From assembly GCA_961205875.1 (NCBI GenBank), contig OY540812.1, positions 8,866,001 to 8,930,000 of the forward strand: a stretch of 64,000 bases of DNA. Direction: 5' to 3'. How positions within the stretch are numbered: position 1 is the stretch's first letter; every line of letters begins with the position of its first letter. A program made the translations under genes and the position numbers. The notes beneath the pieces are model-generated. The model was not told where the DNA came from and did no database searches. It was given only the letters and a program-made list of their open reading frames with translations. Source of the DNA: Sialis fuliginosa. Its lineage: Eukaryota; Arthropoda; Insecta; Megaloptera; Sialidae. Below are positions 35,261 to 47,749 of the stretch, one piece after another.

Positions 35261-38060
35261 CTTTTTGTTTTTAACATAAAGACATCGGGGCTTTTAAAAC
35301 TAATGTATGTGGTAAATGAAAATAAAAAAAATATTGATGTCACTTGATGGAACTGAAATATTAAATAACATTTAGAAATATGGAATTTAAGCTGTTCAGG
35401 TAAATTAATTGATAATTTTCAGAACACAAAACTTATTTTTATTTCTTTTAAGGTAATTCGATCATTAGAGCAATATATATAAGTCTAAAATTTTAATATG
35501 TTATTTATAGATAGCTCATATATTTTACCAATTTTTAAAAATAATATTGGACGTATACTTTTTGAGTAATTGGATATTAAAAATAGAGTTTTTAATACAC
35601 GGTAAATAAGAGAAATCGCCGGAAATTCTCTATTTATTAAAATTCTATACAGAGACGTTTTAAACATTCATTATTCGAAACTTCAACGCTTTTAAATACT
35701 ATAAAAATTATAAAATACATACATTCACGTGTAGTTTCAGAACCACATTTGTTCAAAGTAATGAAAAACTAGAAATATATGACAGCATGTTTGTAAAGAC
35801 GCGTGAAAAAAATCATCCGTAACAGTAATAGTGTGCGACTTACAGGCAAACAACGTGTGCGAGTGCAATAACTAGAGTATAAACTGCGATCTCCAAATTA
35901 TATCTATTTTTTACTTTTATTATTTATTTTAAAAGTCCATTTAATGAACATGTATTCTGCATATAATTTAATAACTGAATTTTTCTAAATCAAATCTTTT
36001 TTTATTGAAAAAATACGGGTAGTTCACAACTAAAGGAGTGCTAGGCCAATAACTTAAAATATCAAAAAAAAAATCATCGATATTCTTACTTTTTGTAGAG
36101 TTGGATGTTTTTATTTCTAAATGTGTAAAATGTGTTAGTTTTTAAAACGTTAAGAAAGAACATAACATATATGTATATCTAATAAAGATTTAATTAGAAC
36201 ATATACACCTATTATTTTATTTACTTAAAATTTTTATTATAGAACTAAAAACAGATAATGTCTGAAACACACATTCTCAACATATTACTAGAAAATGGTT
36301 ACATTAAATACCTGTACAATCTTTTGGCTACAAATTGTATATATGTTTATTTATTAGTTTAATAATATACTAACTACAACTTTAATATAATCCCGCGAAT
36401 ATATTTACATTTCTAACTGTGTAATAAAGATCTGTAGTGGGTTGAAAATATCCACGATGAATTAAATGTCAAGATAAAATCTATCTGCAGCATTGTAAAA
36501 ACACTTTTGGCTTCGCTCCAAGCATGCCTATCAACTTTTATAATGCGTTAATAGGTTTTTTAGTAAAATTCATATTATATAATAAATCAACACTAAACTT
36601 TAAATTATTTCATTTATAGCACATACTTAGCACCTTGTTACAAAAATAACTTTAAAAAGTCTATCTTAAACACAATTATAAATGTTTATAAATAGTTTAC
36701 AAAGTTTACAAAATATGTCGTTTTCTTTAAATTTAACCATAATATTCTTTGTATTTTAAATATTTTTTATTTATATTAAAAGCACGAGTGTCATATTGTC
36801 ATTTAAAATTATTTAAATTTAATTCAAAGTTGTAAAAATAACACAAGTTATAATGTAAATCATAACCTATAAATAGTGTCTGGTGGTGGAGAAATATAAA
36901 AAGGAAAAATTGAGAATTTTCACTTATTATAGAGTAACCACTAAACTGCCCAATGATATTAATTTCATTATTTAGACACTGTTATGCACTAATGTTTCAA
37001 CCAACACAAATATCAATTTTGAGTTATGAATGCAGTTTCATGCAAAATAAAATTTACAACATTATAAAAAATAACTCGTGGTTATAATTTTTTTTAAATT
37101 ATAAATCAACAAAAACACTTTTTTATATTTATTTTTTATTTATTTATATTCTTCAGATTTTAATGGAAGATGTATTTAATTAACCAATTAAACGCAAAGT
37201 TACTTTTTTTCAATAAAAAGAAATGAAATCAACAATTTTTTCCTTGCGCACATCAAAAACTATAATATCTCGAAAAGAGCTTTATATGGGTTAATACATT
37301 AGTGCATAACAGTGTCCAATTTTATCAAGAAGTATTTTATTTAAAATTGATGTCACCTTATATTTACATAAAGTTTTTTTATTTATTTGAAAATAAATAT
37401 TTAAAAAAATATTTATACATGATGGGTACCTTACCTCATTAATATAGAAACCTGCTATACTTATAGTATACAAAATTTTAATTAAAAAAACAGAGTTTTT
37501 CAACTTGACTTATGATTCGTTAGAGCAACATTTTCATAAAGTTTGTATCTATATTCCATAAAAGGCAGAACGACAATTGTATGCACGGTTCTTCAACTGA
37601 CAAATTTCGCATATTTCACGGACGATGTCCCTCTTAAAAACACACCGCCTCTAACAAAAAGCATAATTTTTTGTGGTTTTGTTTATGTCAAAACACATGT
37701 GTGTCTGATGTTGAAACACAAATATGTCTTCACAAAAGAATAATATACAAAAACCATTGTTACTCTGTATTTACATTTTTACTGAATTCGGGTAAAATTT
37801 GATTATTTACAAAATCAAAACAAATATTTTTTGTTCTATTTTTAATTCACGCTTTAATCTGAAAACCTTTAAAGAGAAATTATTGTCCCTACACAAGTAA
37901 ATAATAAAGTATGCAGAATGTAATATATTTATTTTATACTAATATTTCCAAATATTTGGAAGAATTGTTATTTTTAAATAAAATAATGGGGCAAATGAAT
38001 AAACTCATTATAAAATTCGATTTGTCTATTTAAACAGGAGTTTAAAAATAACAAACAATA
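35261..38060. other. AT-rich non-coding stretch
   Basis: About 2.8 kb without any recognised gene, transposon end or motif cluster. Short open frames here translate to K/I/N/F-rich strings. Confidence 0.5.
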
Positions 38061-38069
38061 TGTTAAAAA

Positions 38070-38235
38070 TTCATAGAATGTTACGGCAGGAGCGTACTTT
38101 TAAATTAATTTAGCGAATGCTAATTAATTATTACCAATTTGTTTAGCAATTAGCAAAAATGTTTATTCCGTTTTTCATTAGCGACGATGCATTATTTATT
38201 TGACCATTTATTAATCCGGTAAACATAATTAAATA
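38070..38235. promoter_or_regulatory. Homeodomain-type site cluster
   Basis: GCTAATTAATTATTACC, TTAGCAATTAGCAAAAAT, TTTTCATTAGCGACGATGC and TTATTAATCCGG occur within 160 bases, mixing TAATTA and TAATCC cores with some G/C. This is suggestive of an enhancer; chance is a serious alternative in A/T-rich DNA. Confidence 0.25.
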
Positions 38236-38469
38236 CTATTTATGTATGCTTTATTTATAGATATTCAATAAAACGTTATACTAAACGACTACAAGTCGAT
38301 AACATTTTTTGAGAAAAGCGGGTGGGGTACTAAAAAATGTTTATTCTACATAATTCATTGTATTAGAAACTATCACTTACTTTTTCTTATCGAGTACGTG
38401 TCTTATCTTATTATTCAATATATATATTTTTTTTAAACATTAATATTAATTTATAAGATCCATACTAAG

Positions 38470-38615
38470 GAAACAAAATTTAATAGCATAGGCTTTTAAA
38501 CAGTGAAAGTGCCGTCAAAATCGGTCAGATAAATACTTTTTCATCTATCCAAAAACCACAAAAAATACAAAATATTTAGAATTCACAGACAGATCCAGTT
38601 TATATAAGTATTAAT
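38470..38615 (-). mobile_element. Worn Helitron- or LINE-like relic
   Basis: 'aaagtgccgtcaaaatcggtcagataaatac' and 'acagacagatccag' followed by 'tatataagtatta' resemble, on the minus strand, the 5' zone of the CTAATATTATAAA repeats (complete at 52895). Both ends are lost. Confidence 0.3.
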
Positions 38616-40030
38616 TTTTAAATTAGAATATAATTTTTTTAAATTTCCATTATAAATATTTTATTTTTATAATTTACGCCACTGATATTAAGATTAGAAC
38701 GAAAGTTCCAATACTGAAATACTTATACGTTGAAAGCATTCAATTAATTGTTGTAAATTGTTGACAATTTTTTTTATTATTTCGAATTGTTAACATTGAT
38801 ATTTCACATTGTAATTTATTCGTCCAACAATTTTCAAAGATGCCAAAAAACTAGAACAAAGAGTTCTACTGTCAAGGGTCACTTTGATAATAATCTATGC
38901 GACTAAATACCTAACTGATTTGTATGAAACAAAAATAACATTTGTTGACAAATTTACATTTCAACTAAGTGGTGGTGTCTTTGAAAAAGTATTGTCGAAA
39001 ACTACTGAATCATGTGTGGGTATTTCTGGAAATATTTACAAGAAATACTCTTTGAAGACAAAACTCCATTAGAAAATCGAAACAACTGTTTCATGGATTG
39101 CTGTATTTTAAGAATAACTCTGAATAACTGTCATTTGTTTCCTGTCGAATGTTCGAACTGCATTTGAGCCACTTTACAAAACTACATTTGTGTTTTTAAA
39201 AATGAGGATTTAATAAAATATCTTATTTTTATGATGACATTCAATCGTTTATTTTGGTATTTTATGCAATTTATGTTCATTTTTATTATAACTTTTACTA
39301 TTTTACTAGAAGGGTGATAATTGTTATTAGCGTATATTGAAAATGTTTTAGTTAATAAAATTAATTTATCGTAGTATTAATTTTTTAAATTACACAACAC
39401 ACTTAAGAAGGTTGTTCTATGAACCAAATTGAAGATTAAATTATAATAATTGTTTTATTTGATAGATTAATATTATTGAAATTGTTTTTTATAATTTTTA
39501 CCACATTGTTCTGAAAATATTAAATTTCGAAAATTGTTATTTTAGTATAACCGGTATAGGGAAACGAAGCACGTTGATGCATTATATAGAAAAAAGATAC
39601 TGTTCAAACCAAGTTTAATTTTCGAAAAAAAAAAACCCTTAAAACAACTGCCTCCATATCAACAAAATTATAAACACTTTTTCCGCATCGTTTTTTTGTA
39701 ACAATTAATTTTTGGTAACAGAATCTTTGGTAACGAGAATTGCAAACCAGTTGCGATGGTACACTTTGGTACTATAGTCAAATGAGCGATTGAGAACATC
39801 ATTTATTAACTTGTTTTTGATCTCAATGTATTATTAAATTTAGTATAGGTACATCAAATACAAACTTTTTCATACTTACATTAATTTTCTAATATATACC
39901 TACATACCTACACTTGACTTGTAATTACTAGAACAACTTCCTTAATTTTTTATACGATATTTAAACAGATAGATATTAACTTATAATTATAAATAAATTA
40001 TAAATAAACAATAAAAATAATTGCATATTA
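38616..40030. other. AT-rich non-coding stretch
   Basis: No gene is seen. A patch at 39720-39790 (GGTAACGAGAATTGC, CCAGTTGCGATGG) is mildly complex. Nothing else is recognised. Confidence 0.45.
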
Positions 40031-40032
40031 TA

Positions 40033-40535
40033 CTAGCAGCTTCGTGGTTTTACCCGTGTGCATTTTTTAGTCAAGCTGGTAGTGATGGATCATTGCAAAT
40101 ATATTTTTTGCTGTTATTAATTTTTACGTGCTTTTATAAAACTGTAGCTATGGAAATGGAAATTTTGTTTTCACATTGCACAGAATATAATAATTGATTC
40201 GGATAAAGTACCAGATTAATTAGTTAGTAATTCGTCAGGTAATTTATTAATGTAATTTAAAAGTATTTTTTTAATATATTGTTCATATTACAAGAGTTTT
40301 TAAACTCTTCTTATATGAACAAAATCAGATTTTATTTCTATTTTGTGCTTCATATATATATATATTTTTTATATTTATATATTTATTATTATATATTTTT
40401 TAAAATTATCATATAGCCTGAACTAATTATAGAATCTAAGATTTTCGATCAGTGAAAGTATCTTCAAAATCAGTTCAGTATTTTCGTGTCCAATTGGAAT
40501 AAACGAACAAATAAGATAAACACAAATTTTTAAAT
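40033..40535 (-). mobile_element. Decayed Helitron, minus strand
   Basis: On the minus strand the 3' end is CGGGTAAAACCACGAAGCTG, then CTAG before T, as expected for this lepidopteran-type group. About 470 bases upstream, 'cttcaaaatcagttcagtattttcgtg' and 'acgaacaaat' match the 5' zone of the same group in inverse. The very 5' end (TCTATACTAATATTATAAA) is not intact. A TA/AT microsatellite near 40353-40400 interrupts it. Confidence 0.45.
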
Positions 40536-41096
40536 GCTTTAAAACTGATTTTGTTAGAGTAAAAAAATTATAAATCTTTTAACTTTAATACAGATGAACC
40601 TACAAAACTATATATATGTATTATGTATGATTAAAATATCACAATTTTTCAATGACAAAAGTGTATTTTGCTTTTAGAATCAAGTGTTTATTATAAACTA
40701 ATCTGAAACGTAAAAATCCCATTTAAAATATTTTTCATTCGACGACTAAACCAAACAAATATTTATACATCACTTTGAACTTCGAATACAGCTTTCAATA
40801 AATATTTCCACGTAATCTACGAGTAATTTAATTTATTAAAAACACAGTTACCACATTATAGGCACACTTAAAAACATAAAATACATTATTTTTTTAAAAC
40901 AGCGGGGTTGTAAGTAATAAATTATAAAGCGCTATCATTGCCAAATGTGAGACAATCTTTTAAATATTTTAGATATAGAGAAACTAAAAGCTTCAGCACA
41001 TTCTCAGTACAACTCATTTATCATGTGTCTCACATGTGTGCAGATGAGGGGCAATCGTTCGGAAAATATGTGTGTGCGAAATGTCTTATACAATTC

Positions 41097-41165
41097 AGAG
41101 CAGTGTTTCCCAATAGGTGGTCTGCGAACTTGATGGGGGTCCATAAACAGTACGGAGAAACATGC
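41097..41165 (+). mobile_element. Solo hAT-like end fragment
   Basis: CAGTGTTTCCCAATAGGTGG, followed by 'ctgcgaacttgatgggggtcc', resembles the ends of hAT MITEs (CAGTGTTTCCCAA). The matching inverted end is not found within 1 kb, so only a fragment remains. Two short open frames cross it on opposite strands and are not taken as genes. Confidence 0.4.
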
Positions 41166-41277
41166 TGATATATGTACAAAAATAAAAAACTTATTCAATT
41201 ATTTTGTATTTATTTACTATTTTCTTTCATCTCACGAATTATATATAAATTTATATAAATTATCGCAATATAATATT

Positions 41278-41548
41278 GATGACAATCCGGGAATTTTTTT
41301 TAGATCTACAGTGATCAAATCAGATCTTGACACATCTGCATTTTGAGACAAAATCATATTTTTTTACTGGTTTTTATTCTGTGGAGACCTGCAAAGATTT
41401 ACAACTATCTTCAGAGATCTTTGTAGATCTTTGCAGGTCCCCACAGATCAAAAACAAGTGAAAAAATATGATTTTGTCTCAAAATGCAGATCTATCAAGA
41501 TCTGATTTGACACTTTAGATCTAAAAAATTTTCCCGAAAATCATCATC
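41278..41548. mobile_element. Palindromic MITE
   Basis: Nearly the whole 271 bases is one inverted repeat. Left GATGACAATCCGGGAATTTT matches right AAAATTTTCCCGAAAATC, then ATC. The arms continue through AGATCT, AAATCAGATCTTGA, CATCTGCATTTTGAGACAAA and ATCATATTTTTT to a centre around 41405 (CTGCAAAGATTT against AGATCTTTGCAG). The arms show few differences, so the insertion is not very old. A transcript would fold as a hairpin of pre-miRNA-like or longer length. Confidence 0.8.
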
Positions 41549-42965
41549 TCTATAGTTTATAGGTTAAGTAATTTGTTAAATCTAGGATCCAAAATATATA
41601 AAAGTATATCCATTCATACTGAAAATTTAAACTCAAAGTTTGAGTAGATACTTGGGTCTTTTTATTCATACTAAACTGAGTTTATACTTGAAGTAAATTT
41701 TTCATAGTTTATACTTACTCCATTTTATTTATATCACTCAATGTTAAAAATTAAACTATAATAATTAATAATTGAAATATTAGAAAGCACTGCTAAAGTG
41801 ATTTTAAATAGAATATCTTCATAGTATGAATATCACTACATTAATGTTACGTTTATTGTCTGCCGTTCCAAGTTGATACAATCGGTTCAACTGTGTTACT
41901 TTCAAGCACTAAATGTCGTTATGTATTTGAATATAAACAGCTTAATGTTCATACAGAATATCCACTTGAAATATGTTAGAAAATATTTCTGATATAAATG
42001 TCTCGACTCTATTTTATTATTTTTATTGTACATAGTATAATATATTGTTATTTATTCGTATGTGTATGGAAATTTTTAACAATATCAAATATATACAACG
42101 AATAAATATGCGTTTTGAAAAAAGTATTTTAAATTATATGTTCTACATTTTTTACATTAAAAAAATTGATAGATACGTTCTTCAATTGTTAGTATCTTAT
42201 TCAGATATCACTCAAAAAATAGTAAATATGGTTTGGAAGGTTTCAAAACGTGGACATCTGGTAAAAACTCAAAAATAAATATATGAAGTAATCACAAAAT
42301 TGCCAGGAAATTAGAAATTGTAGAATGCAAACTATCTAATATGCAGTTCGAACTATATACTTGGGACTATTTCATTCCATAATGGAATCTGTAAGAAAGA
42401 CAAATACTGAAAGAATATTTAAATTACAAAAAGTGACGATTCGTAAATAATAAATTTAAAAAAATGGCGTGGAGACTACCAATCTTTATTTATAGATAAT
42501 GCAAAACGGCTAGTATAAATTACAACATGACAATTGTTTAAAAAGCGATAACAGAATTATGAACAGAAAAATGTTAATATAATATTATGTCAAAATTTCT
42601 GAACGGTTGAATGTACATTTTCTTTTTCTGTTATCGATTTTTATGAAAGATGGCTTTATCGCAGAACGCCATCAGATTCAGAATTTCAGGTTGGATGTTT
42701 GCCATTTCTGCTATGTTTGCATTTAAATGTTAACATAATTTTGACTGACTCTGTACATATCTGTAAAGATATTTATTCCATGTACCAAATAATACAAAGA
42801 GTAGAATGTAATATTTTATTAATAAGCCTATATTAACATCGATACATATTTTTTGTATAAATGTTAAAAAAAACTATCATATTTTCTTGTATTCATTTTT
42901 GAGGTTTTCTAATTTCCTGTAGTTACTTATATCCAATATTTATGAATATATAATCTTGCACTATA
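41549..42965. other. AT-rich non-coding stretch
   Basis: No gene or element is recognised. The 77-codon frame at 42045 has no domain. A mildly complex patch lies at 42640-42720. Confidence 0.45.
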
Positions 42966-43707
42966 TACAGAGTGTCCCGTAAACATAATGACAAACTTTC
43001 AGAAATTGTGAAGGACATTAAAACAATCGCTTTTTATTCATAAACCCATGTTCGCAAATGAGCCGTTTTAGCAGTAGAGTAAAAGAAAGGACTGCACAAA
43101 AATAATGAATTTTGCATTTAATTAAAAAATTTTGTAACGTTGGGAAATAATAGTTCAAAAAATGCTGATTAAATGTTACTAATGGGCGCAACCTACAAAA
43201 ATCTGCCCAGGGGGCACGCAAACATTCTATGTTTATAACTATTTTTATATTTATCTTCTAAAATATCAACTTGTACAAAATTTTGCTAAGGATGAAAAGT
43301 TCTTAAAATTAATCAGACTTTTTGTTATACTGCCTGTTATTTTGTTGTATAAATTTTCATAACATTTATTAATTCATTAAAAAGCTCCCTAACTAAAAAA
43401 ATTTAAAAAATGTAACTAAAAATTTTAAAAATAGTTTTCGTTTATTTTTTATGTAATTCTAACAATAAGTGCTTTTTATTCCTTGCAAATTTTCTTAAAA
43501 GTTGATCCTTAAGACTTTATTATATCCTAGGTTGCGTCCATTACAACTTTTAATCAGTATATTTTGAACTATCATTTCCCCAAGTTACAAAAAATGTCTT
43601 TCTTTTGCTCAAATGTTTCTGAGATAGCTTTATTAACAAAAAGCGATTGTTTCAATGTTCTCGACAATTCCTGAAAATTTGTCGGTGTGCATACGGGACA
43701 GCCTGTA
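42966..43707. mobile_element. Mariner-like MITE with long inverted arms
   Basis: Left TACAGAGTGTCCCGTAAAC matches inverted right ATACGGGACAGCCTGTA in a TA target. The arms reach more than 200 bases, matching at AAACAATCGCTTTTTATTCA, GTAAAAGAAAG, TAATAGTTCAAAA, CTGATTAAA and GGGCGCAACCTA (against TAGGTTGCGTCC). The middle (43210-43500) is A/T-rich and unpaired. A broken relative lies at 22628-22691. The minus-strand frames of 67 and 83 codons are shadows of the arms. Confidence 0.85.
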
Positions 43708-43759
43708 CATTTCCTTACGTGTAACATCAGTACAAGAAAATTAAATTCACCCCAAACTT

Positions 43760-44000
43760 GAAAACTGCGTAGCCTACACATACACGTATCACCCATATTG
43801 CGACAATAACATCTTAAATTCAATGCGCGCGAGCATTGTCGGGATTGTCGCGCCTAGCAATCAACGGCACTTTAACAAAAGTAAAACAATCCGTCTCGAG
43901 GGAGAAGAGTTCCGGGAGCCCGGTCACATGTGTGCACTATTTATTGTCCTGGCCGCTCTGTACACACGATACAGATTACCGGTGTGTTAGGATATTGTTT
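43760..44000. promoter_or_regulatory. GC-rich island, candidate conserved non-coding element
   Basis: It contains CGTATCACCCATATTGCGAC, ATGCGCGCGAGCATTGTCGG, GATTGTCGCGCCTAGC, GTCTCGAGGGAGAAG, CCGGGAGCCCGGTCAC (a near palindrome) and TTATTGTCCTGGCCGC. The paired words CATTGTCGGGATTGTCGCG resemble Sox-type sites (ATTGT). A 91-codon frame covers it, but its translation is S/C-rich without a family match. Confidence 0.35.
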
Positions 44001-45135
44001 ACTTCGTTCTTTTGTAGAACCGTTAGTTTGGTTGTTAATATATTACCTTGCTCTTCTTGTTGTCTCCTTGTATTTTATATAGTTACTTCTGATGAATGTA
44101 TGATCTCGTAGAGTTTTTAATATTTATAATGTAAGTAAGTGTTAGATGCTAATATCCCCCCCTCCTAAATGAGGTTGTATGTAGGAAGTTTTTTAATAAT
44201 CTTATTTATTTATTTGTACAGCCAGAATTATTTTTAATAATTGTAATAGAACTATTTTTTTATCACGTTCATTTCTCAAGTAATTGTTAAGAAAGTATTT
44301 GTTCGAGGGAGGGTGTTTATTTAGCCAAGGTTTAATAAATAAACGATATAATATTACAGAATATAGATACTATGGAGTTTATTGAATTACTAAAAAGAAA
44401 CACATAACGGATTTTTTAATATAATATAATTTAAATATGAAAAAAGTTCTCCTTCCCGTTAATAAGATAGGAAATATAAACACAGATTTACAGTGATACT
44501 TAGTTCCGTTGAAAATAATTCAGTTCTTCAATTTAAAACAGAAATTAATAATCCATCAGAAGCCCGATATAAGTAATATCTTACATAAAAAATTAGTTTA
44601 GCAAAAATAAGAAAAAATGATGTATCCCACTTCCAAACCATGCTTATGTAATACTTGAAAAAAATGAATTATACAAATATAGTAAAGTTAACAAAGGTTT
44701 ACTTAAAAATTAATATCTTTTAAGCATTTTTTTTTAGTTCATCTTCCTTGATTATAAAAGTTCCTTAAAGATCCCGTCTACGAATGACTAATTTATAATA
44801 AGAAATCTATTGATCATATAATTATTTATTTTTACCAAAGCAGTCATACTGTATTTTAGTTGTTTTTTTATTATGAGCATCAATTTTGATCAAAAGTTCC
44901 ATTGATTTTTTTTATTTTGACGTTTCTCAGAACTTCTTTCCTATAAAAATAACAGTATTTCAAGAAAATATAACAATAATAATAAATACACGTTTTTATT
45001 ACAAATTTATTACTCTGTTTCACTCCGAAATATTTCAAATCATTATAGCATTCCTTACACTATTTATACATCCTATAAAAAAGTACAATTGTCATCGTAA
45101 TAAATTAAAATGCATCTTATTGTACAAAGCAAACA
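44001..45135. other. AT-rich non-coding stretch
   Basis: No gene is seen. The 106-codon frame at 44886 is F/I/K/N-rich and ends in the neighbouring island; it has no recognised domain. Confidence 0.45.
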
Positions 45136-45139
45136 ACAA

Positions 45140-45480
45140 TTCCGTCAACAAAAGAGGCCCGTGTAAACGATCGCGGACGCGTGGACGATATTTCACCTGT
45201 CCGTGATCTATTAGAGAGTGAGACGTTGCTTTGCTTCGGCGGCGGGTGACATTTTTTCAGTGACTTATTTACTGTGTTTACACATTGAACGCGTTGTCGG
45301 CAAATGTGTCGTGCGTCTCTATGTCTAATTGGTTAATTGGATGAGAATGCCGTGAGATGGCGACACGCTCGTCCGCATCTGCCGACGCCGGTGTTGCGAA
45401 TGTTTTGTTAAGATCTTTGCGGTATGAAAACATTACACCTACGTTGTTACATTCCCAGGGGTAAAAGTTAATTACCGACA
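45140..45480. promoter_or_regulatory. Large GC-rich island, candidate enhancer
   Basis: This is one of the strongest composition islands of the window. It contains CGTGTAAACGATCGCGGACG, CTTCGGCGGCGGGTGACAT, GTGTTTACACATTGAACGCG (a forkhead-like GTTTACA), CTAATTGGTTAATTGGATGA (two homeodomain-like TAATTGG words), GCCGTGAGATGGCGACACGC and GCCGACGCCGGTG. A 67-codon minus frame spans part of it without a recognisable product. Confidence 0.35.
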
Positions 45481-45758
45481 TGCTGTTTTACCTACGTATA
45501 CATTTATCACCTTTATACATTTCTCATATTTATTTGTTGTCTTACCGTTACGACAAATCTGTTCGTTCTGGTGCACTTTTAATTTAAAATTATTAGGTAT
45601 GCATAAATCGCGTGAGATGTAATTATAAAAATTAAAAAATCAGCGGGCTTCCATTTTTTAACTTGCCCATCGCTTTTATTTTCTTCTCAACTCCCTGAGA
45701 AGATTATTCATAACCTATATATCTCTCCCAAGATCTTAAGGAATACTTCAGTAATGTT

Positions 45759-46053
45759 CGGTATTATAAAGAATTTGCTATACAATAAAAGCTAAGCTAT
45801 CTACGGGGTATCAAATATAAATGACATCCCACTGACAGTTTTAATGAATGCCATGGTATGGTTTGTTTGAATGACCTTAACGCTTGCGCGTTAAGTGAAA
45901 ATCAGCGATCTAAAAGCAGTGGTGATAATTGTAACTCATAAAATAGTATTAACCTAACTATCCATTTATTACTTTTGCTCTAAAATCCCGATAAAATTAA
46001 TAATTATTTGACATCTCGCAGATAGCTTTTGCTTTGGAGCAAAGTAATACCCG
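45759..46053. mobile_element. MITE, CGGTATTATAAAGAA family, copy 2
   Basis: The left end CGGTATTATAAAGAATTTGC is matched by the right end AGCAAAGTAATACCCG. Inside are AGCTATCTACGG (against CGCAGATAGCTTTTGC) and GACCTTAACGCTTGCGCGTT, which recall copy 1's CCTTGACCCATGCGCG. The element is about 295 bases, somewhat longer than the other copies, and non-coding. Confidence 0.7.
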
Positions 46054-46979
46054 ACATAAAAGTTCCATATTTGAAAACAATCAATTTCTTCCTCTTTATA
46101 ACATATTATGTACATTTTTTAATTTTGTAAATTAAGTTAATTATTCTATCGGTTCGTTCACTTCGCACATTTTCTTCTCTTTGCTTGGCTTATAGAAAAA
46201 TTACCTAAATTTAATATTTTGCACGATCTCATAGAATCAATAAAATATCTATCTACACATCTTTTTGATATGGTGTGTTGATTTTATTCTGTTATATTTT
46301 TTAGAATAGCATTATAAAACCTTGACAATATCGGCTACAGTGTGTAGTATAACTCAAGATTCATTTCAAAATATTTACTTTATACTACTTTAAAGTTTTT
46401 TAATAAATATGTATCAGTTAAAATAATATCAATCTTAGTTTTATGTGCATGACACCTGGTGTTGAAATGTTGCAGTTATAGTTGTGTTATTTAATTATAT
46501 TACTCAAATTTTACTTCGAAAACTTGATTACCCAAGAATTTTCACGGTTAAATTAAACAAAACATTCTGTATTCTAACAGCGTTCAGATCAAAGCCATCT
46601 TCAGAACTACACACATCTTAGAAACCAGCCTACGGTTATATTTATTCAAATTCGACCTAACTGCTTGATGTTTTCACAAAACAGATGTGTTTATCGCATA
46701 ACAGTATCGTCACAAGAAGCTCGGGGATATTTCTGAATGCTCCAACTTGGGGTTGTTTCAAACAGATTCCTTTAATCTATGCGAGTAACCTATTTAACCC
46801 ATTAACCACTATAAACACAATAACATAAGAAAAACAATAATATCTTTGATATTACTTTTTATTATTTACCTTTTATTATTAGCAAAAACATGTTTTGATT
46901 GAAATTTTATAATAACAGTTTTTGCCTCTTTCTATACATTTTTACTTTCTTATATATTTATAGGTAGTATAAGTAAGTA
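46054..46979. other. AT-rich stretch, mildly complex at 46560-46800
   Basis: No gene is seen. The part from about 46560 to 46800 (AGATCAAAGCCATCTTC, CACAAGAAGCTCGGGG, TCCAACTTGGGGTTG) is more complex than its flanks and may be a regulatory element. AGATCAAAG is a good TCF-type word. Confidence 0.35.
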
Positions 46980-47220
46980 TAGTGAAGCCGACTTTTTTCG
47001 AAACCCGGATTTTGATGGAATTATCCATTTTGACCTTCCCTGAATCCATTCTCACTACTTTCGCCATGATGTCTGTGTGTCTGTCTGTCTGTCTGTAAGC
47101 ACTGTAATTCAAATACGACAAAGGTGGTGAAATTTTATATTTAAGACCTATTTTTCAAAACGATCTTTCAACCGGATACGGATGTTTACCTACGTCGATT
47201 TAAATTGTAGTATATTATTA
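46980..47220 (+). mobile_element. LINE-tail-like relic with TGTC repeat
   Basis: 'tgaagccgacttttttcgaaacccgg' and 'ttcgccatgatgtctg' are followed by a TGTC array (47080-47096) and 'cgacaaaggtggtgaaat...'. This layout resembles worn LINE or SINE 3' regions in insects. No coding part is seen and no second copy is clear in the window. Confidence 0.3.
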
Positions 47221-47322
47221 TATATAATTTATGTTCTATTCATTTTTTCGTAAAAACGAATTTTTGAAGAAAAAAATGTTTTTATTATAATTCAAATGGT
47301 TCATAACAGAGGAGAAATATCT

Positions 47323-47437
47323 GCCATGAGTGTCATGGGACTTTCTTATACGTATTACAGAGATTGAACAGTGTGTGTGTTTGCCATAGGTACCATGGGA
47401 CTTTCTTGTACGTAATGCTGAGAGTGAACAGTGTAGG
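47323..47437 (+). repeat. Two-unit tandem duplication, 60-bp period
   Basis: GCCATGAGTGTCATGGGACT (47323) and GCCATAGGTACCATGGGACT (47383) start two units with the same order of words (TTTCTT-TACGTA, AGA-TGAACAGTGT) at an exact 60-base spacing. The units differ at roughly one base in six, so the duplication is old. No open frame runs through both units. Confidence 0.65.
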
Positions 47438-47749
47438 TAAATCTAAATAAATTTTTTTCTTATTTCAAAAATAATTCGAAAATTCAAAAATTTACAAGAG
47501 AAAACATCCGTTTTCAGTTATAACTCTAATATATCGCATTATAAAGAATGTATTGATAAATTTCTCAAATAAAATAAAGTTGTTTTTTATTTTAACTACA
47601 TTTTTATACAATTGCTTCCTTTTTTCAGGAAAAAAGTATAAGCTTTGTTTAAAAAACTATTTTTCAATAACTCCTAATAAATCAGGTTTACTTGGCTTTT
47701 TCCAAAATTTTCTTTAAAATACTTTTCCAACCGGAAACTGCTCATATAA

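Noticed and set aside
42966-43823. Minus-strand frames of 67 and 83 codons
   Set aside because: They translate the inverted arms of the MITE; the similarity of the two reflects the inverted repeat.
44886-45206. 106-codon plus-strand frame
   Set aside because: Composition follows the A/T-rich sequence and its end lies in an island with a different character. No domain, no splice context.
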